A stretch of DNA of 64,000 bases from Populus alba (lineage: Eukaryota > Streptophyta > Magnoliopsida > Malpighiales > Salicaceae): contig NC_133293.1 in assembly GCF_005239225.2 (NCBI RefSeq), forward strand, positions 12,802,333 through 12,866,332. The letters are read 5' to 3'. The notes under the pieces were generated by a model. It was not told the DNA's origin and did no database searches. It saw only the letters and a list, made by a program, of their open reading frames with translations. Position 1 is the first letter of the stretch. Every line of letters starts with the position of its first letter. The position numbers and the translations under genes were made by a program. Positions 12,241 through 25,149 of this stretch are shown one piece after another.

Positions 12241-12559
12241 ATGAAGATGCTTGAACAAGTATAATATAACTTAAAATGAGAAGACACCAATCATGATTTG
12301 ACATTAAATGTGTTCGGAATTCTGATTTAAGTTGCATTTTAAAAATATGTTTTGTTTAAAAATATATAATATTTTTTAGATTTTTTTTTTAATTTTTGAC
12401 ACTAACTCGTTTAAATTATTGATAAACACTAAAGAAATGTGTTTGTGATTCTGGTTTAAGTTGCATTTTTAATATAAAAAATAATTTTAAAACTTATCTA
12501 AACATATTTTTTTTTATTATAAAAGTACTTTATAGGAATACATTTTTTTTTTGCTATTT

Positions 12560-12760
12560 TTTTTAGTAAGCGATGTTTGTTTTTTGAGTGGTTATGTGCT
12601 CATGAGAAAAACTGAATTTTTTTTATTTAAATTAATTTTATTATTATTTTGATGTGTTAATAATAAAAATAATTTTAAAAATATAAAAGATATTTTAATA
12701 TATTTAAAAATAAAGAACCTTTTAGAAAACAATTAATTCTAAAAATCACTCAGCCGAAAG
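12560..12760. repeat. AT-rich MITE-like dispersed repeat, copy 4
   Basis: Shows the family core TTTTGATGTGTTAATAATAA, then ATTTTAATATATTTAAAAAT, ending near AAAATCACTCAGCC. The left end near GAGTGGTTATG may be the partner terminus. No target duplication found. Confidence 0.45.
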
Positions 12761-13681
12761 ATAGGATCACATCAAAATGACGTTCCGTGCTAGTTTTGCT
12801 CTCTTCACCTCATCTGATAATGCAATATTGTCGCCGTGCCACGCCAGAAGTCATATATCTCTCTATCGTTATTTTGGTTTATTTCTTACCGCCATTCAAG
12901 ACCAGGACGAGCAATTGCCGGCCATCCCTTCCGATGTGGACCTTGAACCACCCATTTAAAACGGCCGTGCAAAGCGAAAGCCAGTCCCGACACCGGTGAC
13001 TGCGTACGTCGGGATCTGTATTTGCCCTTTAATAATATACTAACCAATAATGTTCTTGATTATAAGCTATGAAAATCTACATGGTCACGGAACAGGATAT
13101 TGGGACCATGTAGTATTTCCATCTGAAGATAGGAATAACTTGGAAAGGCATTCTTTAATAAGGTAAATCTAGTCCCTTATTTTTAAATGCAATTATAAAT
13201 TAGTCCTCGAGTCTTGTACGTGACAATGCTCTCCTTGCCCCGTAATTTCAAAGAATATCTCTTACACGGGATGAGAAAAAAAAAAAAAATCTGCACGTAC
13301 GAAAAGTATGGATATCAGCACATCAAAACGATCCAGAAAGAAACCACCAATTTTGAAATTAAAATGCACAGATTGAATAACCGCGTAATCAGGTGGCGGT
13401 GATGCGCAAAAGGGGCGCTCCTTTTCATGCAATGTGATTGATTGCAGAGGAATTGCTGGCCCCACAAATCCGCGCGTAGATATTAGACTCTGGGGTTTAG
13501 ATGGGCCCAGCGTGTCTCTTGCCACGCGTCGCTTCAAGTCCCAAAACTGAGATTTCACTTCTCAGACAAGAAGGAAAAATGAAAAAACAAAGAGAGAGAG
13601 GGCAAAGATATAATAATATGCTTTTCCAAATACATACATCACATATAATTAATTACACGTGACAAAACATAGGCCATGTGA

Positions 13682-13713
13682 TTTGATGGGATCTGCAATT
13701 AGATCCCATCAAA
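13682..13713. repeat. Perfect 13-bp hairpin, 6-base loop
   Basis: TTTGATGGGATCT (13682-13694) is complementary to 13701-13713 across a six-base loop. It stands alone in otherwise unremarkable intergenic DNA. Function unknown. Confidence 0.8.
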
Positions 13714-13956
13714 ACAAAGGTTCTGTACGGGCCCCATCTCCCAACGAAGTGGTTGGTTTTTAGTCTTAACAAAATGGAGAGCAACATGATGCTACGCTAC
13801 ACCTAACCCACTCAATCAAATCTCCATGACAACTCAACGTTGTTATTAATTATTAACCGAAAGAAAAGGACCATCTTAAGCAAATACACACTGGATTTTA
13901 CATGCCTAAACCATTAAAGAAAAACACACATCCTTTTATAAATAACTAGCTACATG

Positions 13957-14640
13957 ACCCGCGATATCGCGGGTTTTTTTTATATAAAAAAAATTAAAAT
14001 TTAAAAATTTTAAGTAAAAATAATATTTTATAATAATAATAACATTAAACTTACATTATTCAAGTTTGAGTGAGCATCGCTGCAACACCAGATCCAAGAA
14101 TATTGGATGTGGGTCTAGCTATAAGATCGTGTCATAAAAATGTAATAATTAAAAAATTAATTAAAAAAAAAAAAAACCAACAAGAAGAAAAAAAACTAAT
14201 GAAAAAAAAAAATTGAATTAATTGGGTTAACCCTTCAAATCAGGTTAACTTGTAAAACCTAGGATTCACGTCATGAAAATTTGATACCTAAATATAAAAA
14301 AAAATTGACAGGTTTACCTAAAATTAACTGAGTTAACCCATCAAACCAACTTAACTCGTCAAGCTCAGGATACGTATCATGAAAGTCTGATAATTACATA
14401 AAAAGAAATTTAACATTAACAAACTAAACTAAACAAAAAAAAATTAATTAAAAAGAAAAAAAATCGACGTTAACTCTTTAAACTAGATTAATCCATCAAA
14501 CCCAGGATCCATATCATAAAAATATGATAACTAAATAAAAAAAATTCACATTAACAAACTAAATCAAATAAAAAAAATTCATAAAAAAATAAAATAAAAA
14601 CGAAAAAAAAGAGAGACAATTCTATAATATAATATAATAT
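13957..14640 (+). repeat. GTTAAC-rich dispersed repeat, copy 2, with 18-bp palindrome
   Basis: Opens with the perfect palindrome ACCCGCGATATCGCGGGT (13957-13974). There follow at least three diverged units of about 110-130 bases, each containing a GGTTAAC or GTTAACCC phrase, then CAAAC-CAGG(A/T)-phrases and ATCATGAAA(A/G)T-TGATAA, with A-rich linkers. It is the same family as 3366-4010 and, inverted, 23160-24190. The palindrome may mark an element end. No coding capacity. Confidence 0.6.
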
Positions 14641-14789
14641 AAATAATAATAATAATATACTCAATGCAGGTCGGCATGGATAAAAGGAAAGCTATCTCTC
14701 CTTAGTGTTTTACTATCAAATCTTGCAGCAAAGAGAATATTATATTAATAAGTGAAAGGCGTGGGGAAGACGCCTTTTAGAATATTACT

Positions 14790-14995
14790 TAATAATTATT
14801 TTGTTAAGATATATGATTTTGTTTTTGTATTTTAAAAATATATTTTTTAAAAAATTAATTATTTTATTTTAAATTAATATATTTTTTATATTTTTAGATA
14901 TTTTGATATGCTAATATTAAAAATAATTTTTAAAAAATAAAAAAAATTATTTTAATATATTTTTAAATAAAAAATACTTTAAAAAATAATGATTA
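14790..14995. repeat. AT-rich MITE-like dispersed repeat, copy 5
   Basis: Contains the family core ATTTTGATATGCTAATATTA, then AAAATAATTTTTAAAAAATA and TTTTAATATATTTTTAAATA, ending near AAAATACTTTAAAAAATAAT. Termini decayed. Confidence 0.5.
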
Positions 14996-15619
14996 TACTT
15001 TCAAATATATGCTCTGTAAACACTATTTTTTCTTTTAAAAAAAAATTGGATGCTGCAGCAAGGATGTATCTGTCATTAAAAATTATCTGAGGAGGTGAGT
15101 CAAGGATGGAAAAACTCCAAAAAGTAATATTATAAAAATGGGGAAACAAAACCAGAAAGAGCAAAAATAAGCAACTGATACTAAATCATGGAAGGTAGTT
15201 TAATAAATAACTTAATGTGCATAATAAAAAAAGAAGCAGCAGTGTGCTTTTAGTTAATGCACTAAGCAAGCTTAGGTAAGCTTTATAATGGTGGGGTTGA
15301 GAAGGACGACCCTGTTAAGTTATCAATCACACCCGCCTTCTCAGTTCCCTCTACCCATGTGAGGATCAGCTTTTTTTAGCTGCAAACCAGGAACATCTTT
15401 TTACTCTCCCGCCCCCCCCCTCTTTTTTTTTGCCCCTCTTATGAATGATAAGTCACATACTACAATAAACACGCCACTCTCTTTTTTGTTGTCTCTATTT
15501 GCTTGGGTTCTTTTCTCGAGTTCTCTGGACTTGGAGAGTGAGAGAGAGGCCAAGACATTTGGGAATGGGTTTTCTTGATTTCTTTTGGTGTTAGAGAGAG
15601 TTTGGTTTCGCTGCAAAGC

Positions 15620-18600
15620 ATGAAGATGTTCCTGGTTCTAAGATTTGGTATCTTGTTTCTTGTTGTTTCTTTGAGCTGCTCTGTTTTAGCTCTGCCTGGA
15701 AATGGGCCTGCTAAAGATCCTCTCAAGTATATCTTAGGTATGTTTTCAGTAATGTGCAATCTGGTGTCTTGGTTCATTTGGGAAATTAACGATGTTGCTG
15801 TCTTTTCTCCACATTTGTTATCTGGGTTTTGTTGATTTTCAATAATGTGTACGATCCTGTTACTCTAAAACAAAGTTGTTATTTGCATATCAGATATGCA
15901 CATTTTCGGCTGAAATTTGAGCTTGCCAGTAAGTACTGAGCTTTCTGTGGAAGGCGTGCACTCTTTTCTAAAGATGCCGAATTTTCTTTGCAGCCAAATG
16001 GTGTATTAATGATTTTGTTTTACTAATTTAATAGCCCTCTTTGCTATTTACTTATAAGGAAAGGGACGAGATTTTACTTGTGCAAATGACCGTGAGCATG
16101 TGCAATAGACTAGATTAAGCATTTTGGCATGAATTATCATGTAATAGGTTTTTTTTCCCCGGCTATGCTGTCGTGCTTGCAGGGCAGGATAATTTAGGGC
16201 CATTAAGAAATGGAATCTCGGAGAATGCTGCACAAGCACCTGGGCCTTCTGATTACGGGTCTAATAACACACTTGTGTTGGCGGCGAAGAGGACAGATCG
16301 ACCGGACATTCTTCACGGATTTAAACATTATCGAGGAGGTTGGAACATCACCGATCCCCATTACTGGGCTGTAAGTCTTGTTTCTGTTCTATTTTACGTT
16401 ATATCAATGTTGCAGTTGACATTCAACTACGATAAGATCGATCACGTCACCCTTTGAGATCGTGGTTAAAAGAAAATGAGTACCATGAGAATTAACGAAA
16501 AGGTTTTTTCCTTGATCTGTTAATTGGCATGTTAGAATTGCCGTTGTGTTCTGAATCGGAAAGCATCAGTATATTATTTAGATCCATGGGAAGAAAATCT
16601 TCAAACTTTTTTTCACCTATTGTTTATCAACAGTGTCGAATTAACTTGGCAATGTCGGTTCTACAACTTTCTAAGAGGGAATGGTTAAAATTTAGCCGTG
16701 GAACAAGGCTATTAGCCTGTTAGTGCTTGTCTTTGTCTTCAGTACAGCTCTTGTGGGAGGCAAGCTGTGTTATTTGCTCATATACAAGTAACTGTGACAA
16801 TTAGAATTGTTGAATGCAAATTATCAGCGTGCTTGTGTGCTTTCCCTTAAGTCCTAATGTCTTTGTTTACTAGTGCTAGTATCGCACCTTTTCTTGACTA
16901 TTTTCATCTCTTAATGTCCATATTTATGTGCTGTACTTACATTTGGAAAAGTTCATCTTTATTCTTCATGTTCTCGGTTCTGACCCAACTATCTGCAGTC
17001 TGTTGGCTTCACAGGTGCTGCTGGTTTTATTCTGGCTTTCCTGTGGTTTTTTTTTGTTTGGCTTTGCCCTTGTAGCACATCATTGCTTCAAATGGAGAAT
17101 TAACATTAAAGACAAAGGATCAAGCCGATCTCAAAGGATTTCTCTTATAATGCTTATACTGTTCACTTGTGCTGCAGCGTAATAATCTTAACTGCCAACT
17201 TACCTCTACCGTTATTGCCTTTCTTCAATTTTTTCTGGCCTTTTGTTTGTTATATTACCACTTGATGGTTTTTATGTTTGCTTTATTGCATATAAAAAAG
17301 TATGGAGAAGTATATTGTATGCTTATTTTTGTCATGGTTTGTCAATATTATACTTGAAAAATTATGATACTATGTTGATATAGAATCACATTTGATGTGA
17401 ATTAATTGGCTCGTTATGGGAGAGAGAAATGTCAAATTTCCACTATCTGACACTTTACCATCATTATTTGAAGTTCCTAATCCATCATTAAAATGAATCC
17501 ATTTTATCTGTGAAGTTTAATGTACAGACTCAAGTGTTTCTGAAACTTGGGTGGTTAATTGTCTGTTCTAAACTGTAGTTTCTAGAGTTCGTAATTGTTT
17601 TTGGCAATTGCATAAATGATTAGAGTTGAACCATATTTCAAGCAGATATGTGTGTGTGTGTGTGTGTGTGTATCTGTAATACTCTATTTCTAAAATATCT
17701 ATCATGTCATTCGTGACTGATTTTCCATGTCTTAAAGTAAATTAGGTCTCTCCTATTTCTGAACCAATGCATTGACCTTTTCTTTATGGCTCTTCCTGAT
17801 GCCTTATTTTGATGTTTTCCAGGATTGGATGTATCCTTCTCTGTGTTGGGCAGGATGACTTTCACGGTGAAGCTATGAATACTCTGAAATATGTTGTAAA
17901 CCAGTCAGACTACACTGTGCAAACCCTGAAAAATGTTACAGAGTATCTATCCCTTGCGAAGACCATCAATATAGCCCAGCTTGTTCTTCCTTCTAACGTC
18001 ATGGATGATATTGACAAGTTGAATGTGGATCTCAATGCTGCTGCTGATACACTGACAGAGAAGACTAGTGAAAATGCTGGAAAAATAGTGAAAGTATTCA
18101 ATGCTGTGTATGTATCTGAATCCTTGGTAAATTACCAACCAGGTATTTTATTAATATTCATGATGTTAATGGCTGGTTCTGAATTTATTGTTGCAGGCGG
18201 TCAGCATTGATTACTGTGGCTGCAGTGATGCTTGTCCTGGCTCTGCTTGGTTTTTGTAAGTATTTCCAACGGAGCCTTGCTGGCTGACAACTCATTTTAC
18301 TTCTCATCTGTTCAGTTCTTTCCTGCTTGTAACTGATGGACGTGTTTTTATTTCAGTGCTGTCTATCCTTGGACATCAACATGCAATTCATATGTAAGTT
18401 ACTGTCTTTGTTGGTTACATAATGTATTCTAGCAATAATATTAACATCCACTCGCTGGATGCTTTTCTTTTCTGTATCTGATCACAAACATATTGTTGCA
18501 GATTTGTAGTGAGTGGGTGGTTGTTAGTGGCGGTTACCTTCATTCTTTGTGGAGTTTTTATTCTTCTCAACAAGTAAGATACTGATATTCTGGATCTTAA

Positions 18601-20670
18601 ATGGAGAGATGTCCATCAATAACGTTATGCTGTGTTTGCTTGTGTGCATAATTTGAAATTTACTATGCTGCGCATCATGTTTATTATAAACCCCCTTCAC
18701 ATGTAATCATAAACAAATACCTGCTGTATGGTTTATGAAATTATCTGTTACTTGTGGTCTGCTATATTTACAATGATGATCGAGTGCTTTCTTGTGTAGT
18801 CTGATTTTATGATTGCTTTTCCTTTTTGCTTGTCTTCTGAAGTTATTTTAGTTGAATGATGCCTGAGGCACACTTCAATATTGTGCCACGATAAATATGA
18901 TGTCGATTTTTGTGAAATGCACTTTGATTACTTGAGGCTTTGTTGCTGCTGCTTTTGAATGCTTGCATATGGAATTTTTATTCAGTTAAAAAGGAATTGC
19001 GTATCGAACAATCAAATCTTATTTCAATTACTAAAATATAGTATTTTGTGCTTTTGCAACAGTGCGATTTCTGACACCTGTTTGGCCATGGAAGAATGGG
19101 TGGAAAATCCCCATGCAGCATCTGCTCTTAGCAGCATTCTTCCTTGTGTTGACCAAAGAACAACAAACAACACACTCGTCCAGAGTAAAGAAGTCATCAC
19201 TGATATTGTAAATGTTGTCAATACCTATATATACACATTTGCAAATGCAAATCCATCCCAGACAGAGTTTAATTATTATAACCAATCTGGACCTTCCATG
19301 CCTCCTCTGTGCTACCCATTTGACTCTCTTTATCAAGATCGTCAATGCGAGCCCCGGGAGGTGTCTATGGCAAATGCATCTGTGGTATGTCTATCATCTC
19401 TGTCTACATCTTAATTTGGACTTGCATGAAATTGAAGTAGTGGCTTCTTTATCCTTATTAACCAATAAGTACTACTTGGAGGATAAGTTCAACATACAGA
19501 ATGGGATGACTAGGAATTTTGTCATCATAGCTAATGAGATTTTCACTTCATACTTTTTGTACCAGATGTGGTCGTGGTTGATAAGTAAAAATTAAATTCA
19601 GTCACTTCATTTTATCATTATCGGGTAAGGGGTTTTCACACAAAAAATGAGGTAGCTGATATCTAGTTTTAACTTTGTACAGTACCTCGTTAGAATTTGC
19701 TATTTTCAATGTATAACTGGACACGTGAGTCTAGCCATTAAATCAGGAGAGAACAAAAGTGGAAGAGGGCGTGGGGGTGTCTCAGAGCTTACATTTTGAT
19801 TAAACTTATGTTTTTTTGCGTGTCCTAGAGTTTTGGATCACTTTTCAAGCCTCTTTGTTATAATATCACATGAACAGGTGAAATCTCATATGAATTGACA
19901 AAATATTGCATCATTATCTTCAAGACTTTTGCTTGGTTTATCTGAAGTATGAGCTTCTAACTGATTTGATGCTTGGTCAGTCCTTTACTTCTCTCAGAGT
20001 TAGAAAATTATGAACTTTACATAATTGTCAGACTGGACACTCTGGGATTTTGTGAGAGAAAAGAAGTGGGACAATGATTGTTGCCTTTTGATGCCTTTGC
20101 CATGTAGAGTTTTTTATGCTTTTCTGGCCTTGATTATTTTAAGGACAAGTCTAGACACTAAGTTCATGGCAAACTACTACCTATTGTGTATTCATGGAAC
20201 AAATTTGAAATTCATTTATTTGTTTAAATTTTCAGGTTTGGCAGAACTACACCTGCATGGTTTCATCATCTGGGCTGTGCACAACTGTTGGTAGGGTGAT
20301 CCCTGACATCTATAGACAATTGGTGGCAGCAGTTAACGAAAGCTATGCTCTTGAGTACTACACCCCGGTTTTGCTCAGCCTTCAGGATTGCAAGTTTGTT
20401 AGGGACACATTCCTAGAAATCACCTCGAGTCATTGCCCTCCATTGGAGCATTATCTCAAGATTGTAAATGCGGGGCTGGGCTTGATCTCAGTAGGAGTTT
20501 TGCTGTGTCTCGTTCTCTGGATACTATATGCAAACTGCCCCCTAAGGGAGGAAGTGTTTGCGAAGATATCCTCGCCAATAAAATGCAGCAGTGGTTGTGC
20601 AGGTGTTAAGATAGGTTCTTCAAGTAGTGGCAAGAATGATGCATCATTGTCGATTACAAGTGTAGTGTAG
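15620..20670 (+). CDS. Plant multi-pass membrane protein, nine exons, frameshifted in exon 3
   Basis: Exons: 15620-15737, 16183-16370, 16999-17178, 17823-18107, 18197-18255, 18357-18393, 18502-18573, 19063-19384, 20236-20670. All introns are GT-AG. The product, about 564 residues if exon 3 were one base shorter, has a signal peptide (hydrophobic after Lys2), a GPAKDPLKYILG motif, membrane segments in exons 3, 5-7 and 9, a central helical region in exon 4 and a Cys/Asn-rich extracellular loop in exon 8 (many N-x-S/T sites). It resembles the conserved plant family that includes Arabidopsis At2g12400 (recall). Function not established. Oddity: exon 3 is 180 nt, but its flanks (phase 0 in, 2 nt carried out) need 179. 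The shift falls in a T9 run at 17047-17055; before it SVGFTGAAG reads in one frame, after it FGFALV reads in another. As written, translation stops at 17101 after about 136 residues. An in-frame Met lies upstream at 15575, but the signal peptide fits the 15620 start. Confidence 0.85.
17047..17055 (+). other. T9 homopolymer at the frameshift of the membrane-protein gene
   Basis: Nine consecutive T residues inside exon 3, at the point where the conserved reading frame changes. One T fewer would keep family-like membrane-segment coding through the exon and the correct phase into exon 4. Either a homopolymer error in the assembly or a real frameshift allele. Confidence 0.85.
17649..17672 (+). repeat. 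(TG)n microsatellite in intron 3
   Basis: A run of alternating TG lies in intron 3 of the membrane-protein gene. It is a simple repeat with no other evident role. Confidence 0.85.
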
Positions 20671-22900
20671 TAGAAATCAGTGTAAGATTAGGTTCTTTTT
20701 TCCAGTTTGTTGTATCCCCTATTAGGGGAAGAAACCAAGATGGGGCGAAGTTCCATTTTGAGTTGGAGATCATAGCCATTGAAATGTACTTGTTACTCTT
20801 GTATAGTGCTAAAAATATTTTTGTTTAATCTCTGTACTTGGTGGTTTGTTCTGCAAGTTACAGTCCAAATCAACCTCCATGATGGCCATTCCTCATGATC
20901 CGTGTGACACTTCCCATCCTTTGGGCACTGCTTAAATTTCTTTGGCTATCAGAGTCCCAATATGCTTTTGGGCTCTCAAGTGCAAGGTAGTTTCTGCGTG
21001 GTGATAGCTTATAGTAAGCTACCTTCTATTTTTTTTATACAAATTAACTCTATTATAACTATCGTATAGGCAATCGTGGAAGCATAATCCCCAAGGATGG
21101 CTCTCATTTAAAATTCAACATCATCCAAGAAACTATACATTCTCTGGTTCCAATAGAATCCCCTTGGGGCCATGAATGACAAGCTAGTCATTGTGATGCA
21201 TGTCTGGGAAACTTACTCCACTTAATCTTGCAAGGAACAACGTGTTTAAGAAAGATAGATGTAGTTGGAGGAGAGAGAGAGGGTTTGGCGGCCTGATAGT
21301 GCGAACGCAGTATCATAGGGAGAGAAAAGGAGTGTAGAATTAAAGAATCGGAGACTAATGGGAGGATTAGTGACATTGATAGGTTGGCGGAGTTGAGAGG
21401 ATTACGGCGGCTTCACGGAGAGTTTCGGTGGGGAGAGAGGAGGAGGAGAATTTGGTCACTGCCATTGATAGAGGTTTTGGAGGTTTGTGTTTTTATGGTC
21501 TTAATTTGTTATGGTGCTGGGAGAGGGAGAGAGGAGTGCGTATGGATTGGGAAGGAAGGAGTTGGCGGGAAGGAGTTGACACGTGGAGAAATGGGATTTG
21601 CTGAGGTGTTGAAGTTAGTTGTAATAAGAACACGGGATGACAAGTTAGGAAGAGTGGCGGGATGCCCCTTATGGTTTTTATGGTTAGGCGCTTGTTTTGA
21701 AGGGAATTCCTCACACTATCGTAATAATAGCCAATTTTTGTTTTTTAATTGATACTAATTATTTATCTTAATTGCTTATATTAAACCTCAATGTGTGCAC
21801 AATAATATTTTACGAGGAGCAGGAGCAATATAATGAGCAATAATTATTAAACTTTAAATCATCATACTGTCGACGAATTGCCCATGATGATTAGCGTGAT
21901 TTATGAATCGGTGATATCATGTGAACTGGGTACACACTTACAATTATATCACCCTTTACATCACAATTCTGCAAAATCATGCTTAATAGTGCCAAAAGGG
22001 CCGTGAAAAATATAAATCAAAACTTCAAGTGGTGATTTAAGAACAATGGGCTTGAAATTGATCATTTCACAAATCAATTAAAACACAAGTCTCCACTTGG
22101 ATTTCCCAGTTGTTCTTTTGTACTAATTTCTTCAGTAATTATCATCCAGCTTGGAGTGACCTCTGGGAGTTCATCTCAGCAATTCTATCTCCTGCAAAAC
22201 GGGCGGTGGATTTCTGGGTTTGAGCTTATGAATGTTGGCACCGTTAGCTTAAGAGAAAAAACAGGTGACGATTGAAATGGATTTTGGAGCCCCACTATCT
22301 GCAGTAATTAAGACATCAAACGACTAAATATACTGATTTATTATTTACGCCAAACTACTTCTCCAGTTTAGGCAAGCGGTGGATGATCAGCTCACCCACT
22401 CTGCCTTTATGGAGTCAGCTTGCCGTATCATCAGTCAAGCATGTGGATCATATCCCATTAATCTAAAAACTTGTTGATGTCGATCCTGAACCAAACTAAT
22501 AAAATCATAACAGGACAAGTCAACCGAAGTCCATAATCACGATAGAAATACTTGAAGCTCTCGTCATACCCAGTAGAGGTTTAACAGGGTTGTTCAACCA
22601 AGTCTTATCTAATTTGGCTATAACGGACTTTAAGTTTTCCGACGAAAAATGAGTGATTATACTGTCAACCGATGCGTGCATTGCCTATTGTTTATTGCTC
22701 CGGGCTATAAAAAAAGAGGTATCGTGAAGAAACTATGCACACGAGCACCAGTACCGTTCAACTTGGATGCTAATCAAGCCTGGAAATTAAGGGACGAAAG
22801 ATAATAGACTATGTGGCGTAGTCTTATGAGATAGGGGCAGTGAATTAAGAATCAGAATAAAGAAAAATGGGGGGGTCATGGCTTGACCTCATGCTTGAGT
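20671..22900. other. Gene-free stretch downstream of the membrane-protein gene
   Basis: The first 150 bases are probably the 3' UTR. A 122-codon frame at 21384-21752 is rich in Arg, Gly and Glu (GGAGAG-type sequence) with opposing minus-strand frames of similar openness. No motif, intron or start context supports it. The rest shows nothing recognisable. Confidence 0.4.
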
Positions 22901-23159
22901 ATTGGATGATTCTTTGTTCTCCCTTTTTTTCTTTTTCTTTATTTTTTGTTTTTTTGTTTTTCAATGGAACGGTTGCCAACTAAGTTGTAATGTCATTTGT
23001 CAACCCAACCAATACAGATACGTGGTCATGAATTGCGGGCTCCCAGGCTCCGTGTCTCATGTTAACATATCTTGGTATTTTATTTGGCCTAATTTGGTCA
23101 TCAACTTTTTTTCAAAAAAAAATAAATTATTCTTCATTGTTGGGTTTTTTAAATATTAA

Positions 23160-24190
23160 ATTTTATAATTTTTATAATTTTTTTTTATGAATTTATCTTG
23201 ATTTTATGACATGATTTTGATAAATTAACTTGAGTTGACTCGAGTTAATTTTTTTTTTTTTAATTTTTTTCTTAACTTTATCTTTTAATATTGAATTAAT
23301 TGAGAATTTGGTTTTTTATTTTTTTTTTATTTGCTTTACATGGGTTAATCATTATCTCATAATTTGGACATCAAATTTGGCTAGTTAACTAGGTTAGTTT
23401 GGTTTTATTTTTTATTCTTTTTTAATTAATTTTTTTTTAATTTTATTCTTAATATTCGGTTGGTTTGAAATTTGACTTTATAATTTTATTTTTATTTTTT
23501 TCTATTGAATTATCCTAGTTTCATAATCCAAGTTTGACAAGTTAATTAGGATTGACTTAGGATATTGTTTTTTCAATTGATTTTCTTTTCAATCTAATCA
23601 TTCAATATTGATTTTGATTAAGGATTGTATTTTTATATATTTTTTTTATGAGGTTATCATGATCTTCTGACATGGGTTGCGGGTTAGGTTGGTTTCCTCG
23701 AGTTTTTTGTTTTTTTTTTTAATTTATTTATTTTTTCAATTTCATTCTTTAGTATTATGTTGAAGAATTAGGCTTCATAATTTATTTCAACTTGTTTTTT
23801 ATGAGGTTATCCTAATATTATGACTTGGATCACGGGTTTGGTTGGCTAACTTGGGTGGTTATTTTGTGTTTTTTTTATTTCATCATTTAACATTGAGTTT
23901 ATTGAGAGTGGAGCTTCGTAATTTGTTTTAATTTTCTTTTTATGTGATTATCTCAGTCTCATAACTTAAATTTAGTAAGTTAATCAAGGTTGACTCGACT
24001 TATTTTTTGATTAATTTTTATTTTTAATTATATTATTTAATATTGGATTAATTAAGAATGAAGCTTAATAATTTTTTTTTTATTTACTTTCTACATGGTC
24101 ATAACCTAGGTTAGAGATTTTTTAGGTTAACATAAGTTGATCCGAGTGAATCTGAGGCTATCAAAATAAATTCAAATAGATCTAATATGT
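23160..24190 (-). repeat. GTTAAC-rich dispersed repeat, copy 3 (inverted)
   Basis: About six to eight diverged units of roughly 120-150 bases. Each has a phrase like TTGAGTTGACTCGAGTTAAT or AAGTTAATCAAGGTTGACTC, a TTTAATATTG-ATT phrase, a TTCATAATTT phrase and TATGAGGTTATC or similar, with T-rich linkers. It reads as the reverse complement of the family at 3366-4010 and 13957-14640. No coding capacity. Confidence 0.6.
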
Positions 24191-24629
24191 TATATTTTAA
24201 TATTTTAAAAAGATATTATTTTAATTTTTTTTAATCAAATTATATTTTACTAATAATTTTAATTATCTTTGAAGTTAATCCTATTACATCATGTCAATAT
24301 TAATATAATTTTATGTTTTTCCGTTAAAAAAACATGTTAACAACGCTAAAATATTTTTTTTACATTCAATAAAAATTTAATCTGATACATCCACGACAAA
24401 TCACTCGAAATTATCCAATATAATCTAAACGCCCAGCAGGGGAAGCTTCTAGAGGGTCAAAAGACAGGAGCAAGTCAATGGTCTAACATGGATAACTAGG
24501 CCTAAGAAACCCAAGTTGAATAGCTTGTAATTAATGAATATTGGGTTGAAAGAAATTCAAAGAATTAGGTATTATGTCTTGTTTCGTTTCACATGGCATT
24601 AACTTCATCGTTTTGGACATGTGGCAGCA

Positions 24630-24930
24630 TACCTTGAATTTTCTTTTTTTTAAAATCAAATCAGTTCAAACCGGCTAGTTTCAATTTAGTTTTTTAAAAT
24701 AAAACCAATTCAAATCAATTTGATTTAATTTTTTCAGTTTAGTTTAGTTTTTTTTCCGGTTTGGGTTCGGTTCAGTTTTTTCAATTTCAAGCTTATAAAA
24801 CTCAAATCAAACTAAATCGGTTGGTTTTTTTTAAATTCTAATCGATTTGTTTTCATGGTTTAATTTTTTCAATTGTTTTTTTTTTAATTTTTTTAATTTA
24901 ATCAATTTTTTAGTTTTTTGGAATCACCTC
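24630..24930. repeat. Decayed hAT-type element remnant with CCGGTT/AACCGG repeats
   Basis: Many short AACC(G/A)/(C/T)GGTT motifs on both strands, for example CAAACCGGCTAGTTTC and CCGGTTTGGGTTCGGTTCAG, and a right edge GAATCACCTCTAA. This resembles the subterminal pattern and AACACCCCTA end of the intact hAT-type element at 50499-51489. Much more diverged, with no target duplication seen. Confidence 0.4.
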
Positions 24931-24938
24931 TAAGAGTG

Positions 24939-25141
24939 TGTTTGGTAGTGTGGTAGCAGTTACTTTTTAAATAACCTTTTTGTGCTGAAATGCATGCCAA
25001 TGTTTTTTTATGTTTTAAAAATTATTTTTGACATTAACATATCAAAATGATCTAAAATATATAAATCATATTAAATTTTAGCAAAAAAAAAATTAAATTT
25101 TTTTGAGAACGTGGTTTCAACCACGGTTCCCACCAAACGGT
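24939..25141. mobile_element. hAT-like MITE, about 200 bp
   Basis: Left edge GTGTTTGGTAGTGTGGTAGC and right edge GTTCCCACCAAACGGTAT are imperfect inverted repeats sharing the TTTGGT core. The interior carries the dispersed family core GACATTAACATATCAAAATG. A GTGGTTTCAACCAC hairpin sits near the right end. No exact target duplication seen. It is the best-preserved member of the AT-rich MITE family in this window along with 41287-41455. Confidence 0.6.
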
Positions 25142-25149
25142 ATCTAAAT

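Larger units (their letters stand above)
10745..13956. other. Gene-free stretch with transposon remnants
   Basis: No protein-coding gene recognised. It contains a possible small element at 11131-11285, AT-rich MITE-like copies at about 12100-12240 and 12560-12760, and a short hairpin at 13682-13713. Open frames at 10946-11158, 12777-12999 and 13214-13558 carry no motif I recognise. Confidence 0.4.

Noticed and set aside
21384..21752. 122-codon plus-strand frame, Arg/Gly/Glu-rich
   Set aside because: Purine-rich GGAGAG-type DNA yields open frames on both strands here; no domain, no splice partners, no family resemblance.
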